From the NCBI GenBank assembly GCA_907163375.1, contig CAJQUW010007531.1:1-64000 (forward strand): 64,000 nucleotides of DNA, in the 5' to 3' direction. Under the pieces are notes generated by a model, which was given only the letters and a program-made list of their open reading frames with translations, searched no databases and was not told the DNA's origin. Each line of letters opens with the position of its first letter. Position 1 is the stretch's first letter. Below are positions 63,347-64,000 of the stretch, one piece after another. The stretch comes from Prostheceraeus crozeri (lineage: Eukaryota; Platyhelminthes; Polycladida; Euryleptidae). The position numbers were made by a program, and so were the translations under genes.

Positions 63347-64000
63347 TCACTTCATGCACATGCTTATTATGATTGGTATTGCCAGCATTACAATTTCGAA
63401 GTTCAGATTAACTGCTGTGCTCCTCGTTCTACCTGTCTTCGATCTTCTATAGACTTTGTTGCTCTTCTTCCTGTTGACCATGGGTGGAGGCGTTGATACT
63501 GCAGATTGTGTTTTGGATTGTGTTGTTGATGGTGCTGCGGCTGGCTCTGTGGCTTTCATTATGGGTGTTGTTGTGGATTTTGTTGTGGATTGTGTTGCGA
63601 CTATTCTTGTGACTTTCATTATGGGTGATGCTGTGGATTTTGCTGCGGATGGTGCTGCGGTTGCTGTTGTGGCTTTTATTATGGGTGATGCTGTCGACTT
63701 CATTCTGGATGATGCTGTGGATTTTGTTGTGGATGGTGTTGCGGTTGTTGTTGTGGACTGCATTATGGGTGATGCTGTGGATTTTGCTGTGGATGGTGCT
63801 GCGGTTGTTGTTGTGGCTTTCATTATGGGTGATGCTGTGGCTTTCATTCTGGATGAAGCTGTGGATTTTGTTGTGGATGGTGCTGTGGTTGTTGTTGTTG
63901 TGGACTGCATTCTAGATGATGTTGTGGATTTTGCTGTAGATGGTGCTGCGGTTGCTGTTGTGGACTGCATTATGGGTGATGCTGTGGATTTTGTTGTGGA
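63347..64000 (-). CDS. Ser/Thr-rich mucin-like repeat protein, 3' part (runs off the window)
   Basis: The frame is open from the right edge to TGA at 63347. It encodes about nine repeats of a roughly 20-residue unit like SPIMKATTTTAAPSTAKSTA. A basic stretch follows (VNRKKSNKVYRRSKTGRTRS), then a hydrophobic C-terminus (FEIVMLAIPIIISMCMK) that could be a membrane anchor. DNA repeats have a period of about 60 bp with trinucleotide substructure. If real, it would be a heavily O-glycosylated surface protein. It is the only host-gene candidate here, but a minisatellite with an accidental frame is possible. The 5' part is outside the window. Confidence 0.45.
   Translation of the reverse strand, partial: STTKSTASPIMQSTTATAAPSTAKSTTSSRMQSTTTTTTAPSTTKSTASSRMKATASPIMKATTTTAAPSTAKSTASPIMQSTTTTATPSTTKSTASSRMKSTASPIIKATTATAAPSAAKSTASPIMKVTRIVATQSTTKSTTTPIMKATEPAAAPSTTQSKTQSAVSTPPPMVNRKKSNKVYRRSKTGRTRSTAVNLNFEIVMLAIPIIISMCMK

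Noticed and set aside
63625-63915. Plus-strand Leu/Trp/Met-rich repeat ORF
   Set aside because: It is the shadow of the Ser/Thr-rich frame on the other strand; the composition is implausible for a real protein.

Overview
This is a 64-kb stretch of AT-rich animal nuclear DNA made almost entirely of transposable elements inserted into one another. The introns are GT-AG and no bacterial features are seen. The mix of families (Polinton, P/THAP, piggyBac, Harbinger, hAT, mariner, Penelope, and a Ty3/gypsy-type element with integrase upstream of RT) points to a marine invertebrate. The integrase-before-RT order is known mainly from deuterostomes, so an echinoderm-like or other deuterostome host is the best guess, not a firm call. 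I see no convincing complete host gene. The only host-gene candidate is the 3' end of a Ser/Thr-rich, mucin-like protein running off the right edge.

Layout. 0.8-4.0 kb: a piggyBac element with a spliced transposase. 4.2-5.2 kb: a CACTG-ended non-autonomous transposon lying against a non-LTR RT fragment (5.2-6.1 kb). 6.1-10.1 kb: remains of P/THAP transposons. 10.3-35.7 kb: a second copy of the CACTG transposon, blown apart by three later insertions. These are a 21.8-kb Polinton (10700-32479, with TIRs and a 6-bp target duplication), a mariner with an intact transposase (32741-34541) and a Penelope-like fragment. The Polinton itself carries a 2.2-kb tandem duplication and a piggyBac derivative in one duplicate. 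The other duplicate preserves the empty piggyBac site.

36.5-60.7 kb: a minus-strand Ty3/gypsy fossil (gag, protease, integrase, then RT/RNase H) interrupted twice: by about 3.9 kb of mostly anonymous DNA, and by a 16-kb Harbinger composite. The Harbinger holds its own transposase and a MADF-BESS partner gene. It contains a ZMYM1-like hAT element and a 9.8-kb block bounded by identical 138-bp direct repeats. That block carries an RT fragment, P-type remnants, a 106-bp near-perfect palindrome and a truncated Polinton/adintovirus-like element. The latter has a packaging ATPase, the start of an integrase, an IAP-type RING protein and a small predicted membrane glycoprotein.

61.2-63.0 kb: a 1.8-kb TIR element carrying a spliced trihelix/Myb-like gene. 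63.3-64.0 kb: the mucin-like repeat ORF.

The most interesting biology is in the two virus-like fossils. The large Polinton combines an adenovirus-type protease, double jelly-roll capsid protein, A32-like ATPase and protein-primed PolB with a fibre-like coiled-coil protein. One of its ORFs joins a parvovirus-type phospholipase A2 domain to the integrase. The smaller element carries what look like host-interaction genes. All functional statements rest on motif recognition by eye; no searches were run.
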